A model generated the notes under the pieces. It searched no databases and was not told the origin of the DNA. It worked only from the letters and a program-made list of their open reading frames with translations. Position numbers and translations under genes: made by a program. From Ga0077555 sp963761475 (GTDB lineage: Bacteria > Pseudomonadota > Alphaproteobacteria > Rhizobiales > Hyphomicrobiaceae), in contig CAVXGT010000010.1 in NCBI GenBank assembly GCA_963761475.1, positions 186,001 through 250,000 on the forward strand: a DNA stretch of 64,000 nucleotides, read 5' to 3'. Positions 62,452-64,000 of this stretch are shown one piece after another (position 1 is the stretch's first letter; each line of letters opens with the position of its first letter).

Positions 62452-63486
62452 TTGAGCAACGCTGAAGCACCCGCCAACTTCCCGACCGCACGTGACTGGC
62501 GCCAGGCCTTGACGACGTACCACGCGCCGAGCCATCGCCGCAGCGTTCTGGAAATCGTCGTCACGCTCGTGCCGTTTGTGCTCCTGTGGATCGCCATGTG
62601 GTGGACGATGCAGTGGAGCTACTGGCTGAGCATCCCGATCTGTGTGCTGGCATCAGGCTTTCTTGTTCGCCTGTTCATGATCCAGCACGACTGCGGTCAC
62701 AGCGCCTTCTTCCGTCAGCGCCAGGCCAACGACTGGACCGGCCGAGCCATCAGCATCCTGACGTTGACCCCGTATGACGACTGGCGCCGCAGCCACGCCA
62801 CCCACCATGCAACCTCCGGCAACCTCGACCGGCGCGGCATCGGCGATATCACCACCTTGACGGTGACCGAGTACCTTGCGCTGCCGCTGCTTGGCCGCAT
62901 CCGCTACCGCCTCTATCGCAATCCGATCGTGATGTTTGTGATCGGTCCGGCCTACCTCTTTCTCATTCAGCACCGCTTCCCGGCCACCTCGACGATGAGA
63001 GACTGGCGTGCCTGGATCAGCCCCATGCTCACGAACGCGGTCATCGCACTGGTGGCGGCTCCGATCATCTGGCTGGTTGGCCTCTCGTCCTTCCTGATGG
63101 TTCAGATACCGATCATCGTCGTGGCGTCGTCTATCGGCGTTTGGCTGTTCTACGTTCAGCACCAGTTCGAATCCACCACCTGGGCCAAGAACGATGAATG
63201 GTCGGTCCACGAGGCGGCCCTGCATGGCAGCTCGCACTATGATCTGCCCCCGCTCGTGCGTTGGCTCACGGCCAATATTGGCGTCCACCACGTCCATCAC
63301 CTGAGCAGCCGGATTCCTTACTACCGCCTGAGCCAGGTGCTGGAGGACCACCCCGAGCTGAAGAACCTCGGCCGAGTGACATTCCTCGAAAGCCTTGCAT
63401 GCGTCCGCCTGACGCTTTGGGACGAAGCGCGCCACAGGCTGATTTCGTTCCGTCAGCTACGCGCCCTGAACGCCGCAGCTGCCTGA
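62452..63486 (+). CDS. Membrane fatty-acid desaturase
   Basis: 344 residues from a TTG start at 62452, the only in-frame start before the conserved region. Three His boxes for the diiron site: HDCGH at 79-83, HATHH at 115-119 and HHVHH at 279-283. Four to six hydrophobic helices are present (LEIVVTLVPFVLLWIAMWWTM, WLSIPICVLASGFLVRLFM, AVIALVAAPIIWLVGLSSFLM). VQHQFESTTWAKNDEWSVHEAALHGSSHYDLP lies before the third box, as in acyl-lipid omega-3/delta-12 desaturases of this type. It introduces a double bond into membrane lipid acyl chains; the regiospecificity cannot be read. A strong terminator follows. Confidence 0.92.
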   Translation: MSNAEAPANFPTARDWRQALTTYHAPSHRRSVLEIVVTLVPFVLLWIAMWWTMQWSYWLSIPICVLASGFLVRLFMIQHDCGHSAFFRQRQANDWTGRAISILTLTPYDDWRRSHATHHATSGNLDRRGIGDITTLTVTEYLALPLLGRIRYRLYRNPIVMFVIGPAYLFLIQHRFPATSTMRDWRAWISPMLTNAVIALVAAPIIWLVGLSSFLMVQIPIIVVASSIGVWLFYVQHQFESTTWAKNDEWSVHEAALHGSSHYDLPPLVRWLTANIGVHHVHHLSSRIPYYRLSQVLEDHPELKNLGRVTFLESLACVRLTLWDEARHRLISFRQLRALNAAAA

Positions 63487-63577
63487 GCTGCTGCACACGA
63501 GAGATACAGCAAAATGGGCGTGATGGCAGCCGTTGCAGCCATACGCAAACGCCAGCCGACCATCGGGCACAACGAAA

Positions 63578-63614
63578 CGGCCGCTGCCGACTTTGGCAGC
63601 GGCCGCAATTTTTC
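63578..63614 (+). terminator. Rho-independent terminator after the desaturase gene
   Basis: CGGCCGCTGCC (63578-63588) pairs perfectly with GGCAGCGGCCG (63595-63605) around a GACTTT loop, followed by CAATTTTT. It lies 92 bases after the stop and is a classic strong terminator on the plus strand. Confidence 0.88.
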
Positions 63615-63780
63615 GTCCCTCAGTCACACGCTCTTGACGCAGCCACCCGCACCGTCAACCATTGGCTCCGAGCGACAACCACTTGCGCACCAAGATTCTT
63701 GACCCGCGGTTAGTGGGTCTGGCTGGCCGAGAGAGCCGGGGCGCAAGCGTTTGAGAGATAGCCCCGGGAGGAAAACAAGC

Positions 63781-64000
63781 ATGACCGATAAGACCGAGAC
63801 GTTCCGCGTTGTCACCAGGCGCAAGATTCTCAAAGGTGGTGTCGCCGCCGCAACCGTGCTGGCATCCCCCGCCTATCTGCGGAAAACCGTCGAGGCCCAG
63901 ACCGGGCCGATCAAGATAGGCCTGCCGACGGTTGTTACTGGCGGTTACGCCGAGCTCGGCAGCCATGTCATACGCACCGCCAAGCTGGTCAAGGAGATGG
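63781..64000 (+). CDS. ABC transporter substrate-binding protein (branched-chain amino-acid type), N-terminal part
   Basis: 73 codons are visible before the window ends. The ATG at 63781 has GGGAGGAAAA upstream. The N-terminus has a Tat-like signal: a twin-arginine motif TRRKILKGG, then a hydrophobic stretch GVAAATVLASPAYL. The mature part begins TGPIKIGLPTVVTGGYAELG, the opening of Peripla_BP_6 proteins. It would capture an amino-acid-like ligand in the periplasm for an ABC permease encoded beyond the window. Confidence 0.85.
   Translation, partial: MTDKTETFRVVTRRKILKGGVAAATVLASPAYLRKTVEAQTGPIKIGLPTVVTGGYAELGSHVIRTAKLVKEM

Overview
The window is a GC-rich chromosomal segment (roughly 62-64% by eye) from an alphaproteobacterium, most likely of the order Hyphomicrobiales/Rhizobiales. 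The main grounds are the nano-RNase NrnC, the lptC/lptA-lptB-rpoN-ptsN cluster, class I PhaC, a BadH-like reductase and a DUF4337 protein. The gene order looks like ordinary core chromosome with one clear transposon insertion. I see no prophage, plasmid, CRISPR, rRNA or tRNA.

Layout. 1-3.5 kb: heat-shock genes dnaK (partial, minus), grpE and hrcA (minus), with a divergent alkB repair gene. 3.6-8.6 kb: a beta-decarboxylating dehydrogenase, a two-subunit CoA-transferase, an SDR reductase and a TTC38-like protein, which look catabolic. 8.7-10.5 kb: phaC. 11-15 kb: aminotransferase, hom and glpX. 15.1-17.5 kb: an MFS transporter gene split by an intact IS1595-family element with an 8-bp target duplication. 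17.5-21.8 kb: hyuB, a ThDP enzyme and a BadH-like SDR. 22.2-25.2 kb: polA, carrying five apparent one-base indels. 25.5-32.3 kb: a small exported NTF2-like protein, a frameshifted winged-helix/TolB-like/TPR regulator in unusually AT-rich DNA, an unrecognised 350-residue protein, an EamA transporter, a 2TM protein and a second ThDP enzyme. 32.4-37.1 kb: CBS-BON protein, flavin oxidoreductase, msrA and a TIGR01777-type epimerase. 37.4-43.6 kb: nrnC, a fused lptC-lptA, lptB, rpoN and ptsN. 43.9-50.8 kb: TPR/O-GlcNAc-transferase-like gene (frameshifted), DUF4337, a threonine dehydratase-like enzyme, an exported TPR protein and ispE. 50.8-57.6 kb: metallo-hydrolase, LysR, MarR, a flavoprotein-SelD fusion followed by a radical SAM gene, and mscL. 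58-64 kb: DUF4212/Na+ symporter pair, proline iminopeptidase, a DUF4286-like protein, a desaturase and the start of an ABC substrate-binding protein.

The most interesting points are the SelD-flavoprotein fusion paired with a radical SAM protein that has a C-terminal cysteine cluster; the single-chain LptC-LptA fusion carrying two LptA-like domains; the absence of hpf between rpoN and ptsN; and a strong plus-strand terminator at 21.97 kb with no plus-strand gene before it, a candidate small RNA. Five genes are broken by single-base indels. These could be sequence errors or real decay; raw-read mapping would decide. Function calls rest on motifs and family resemblance read by eye; no database search was run.
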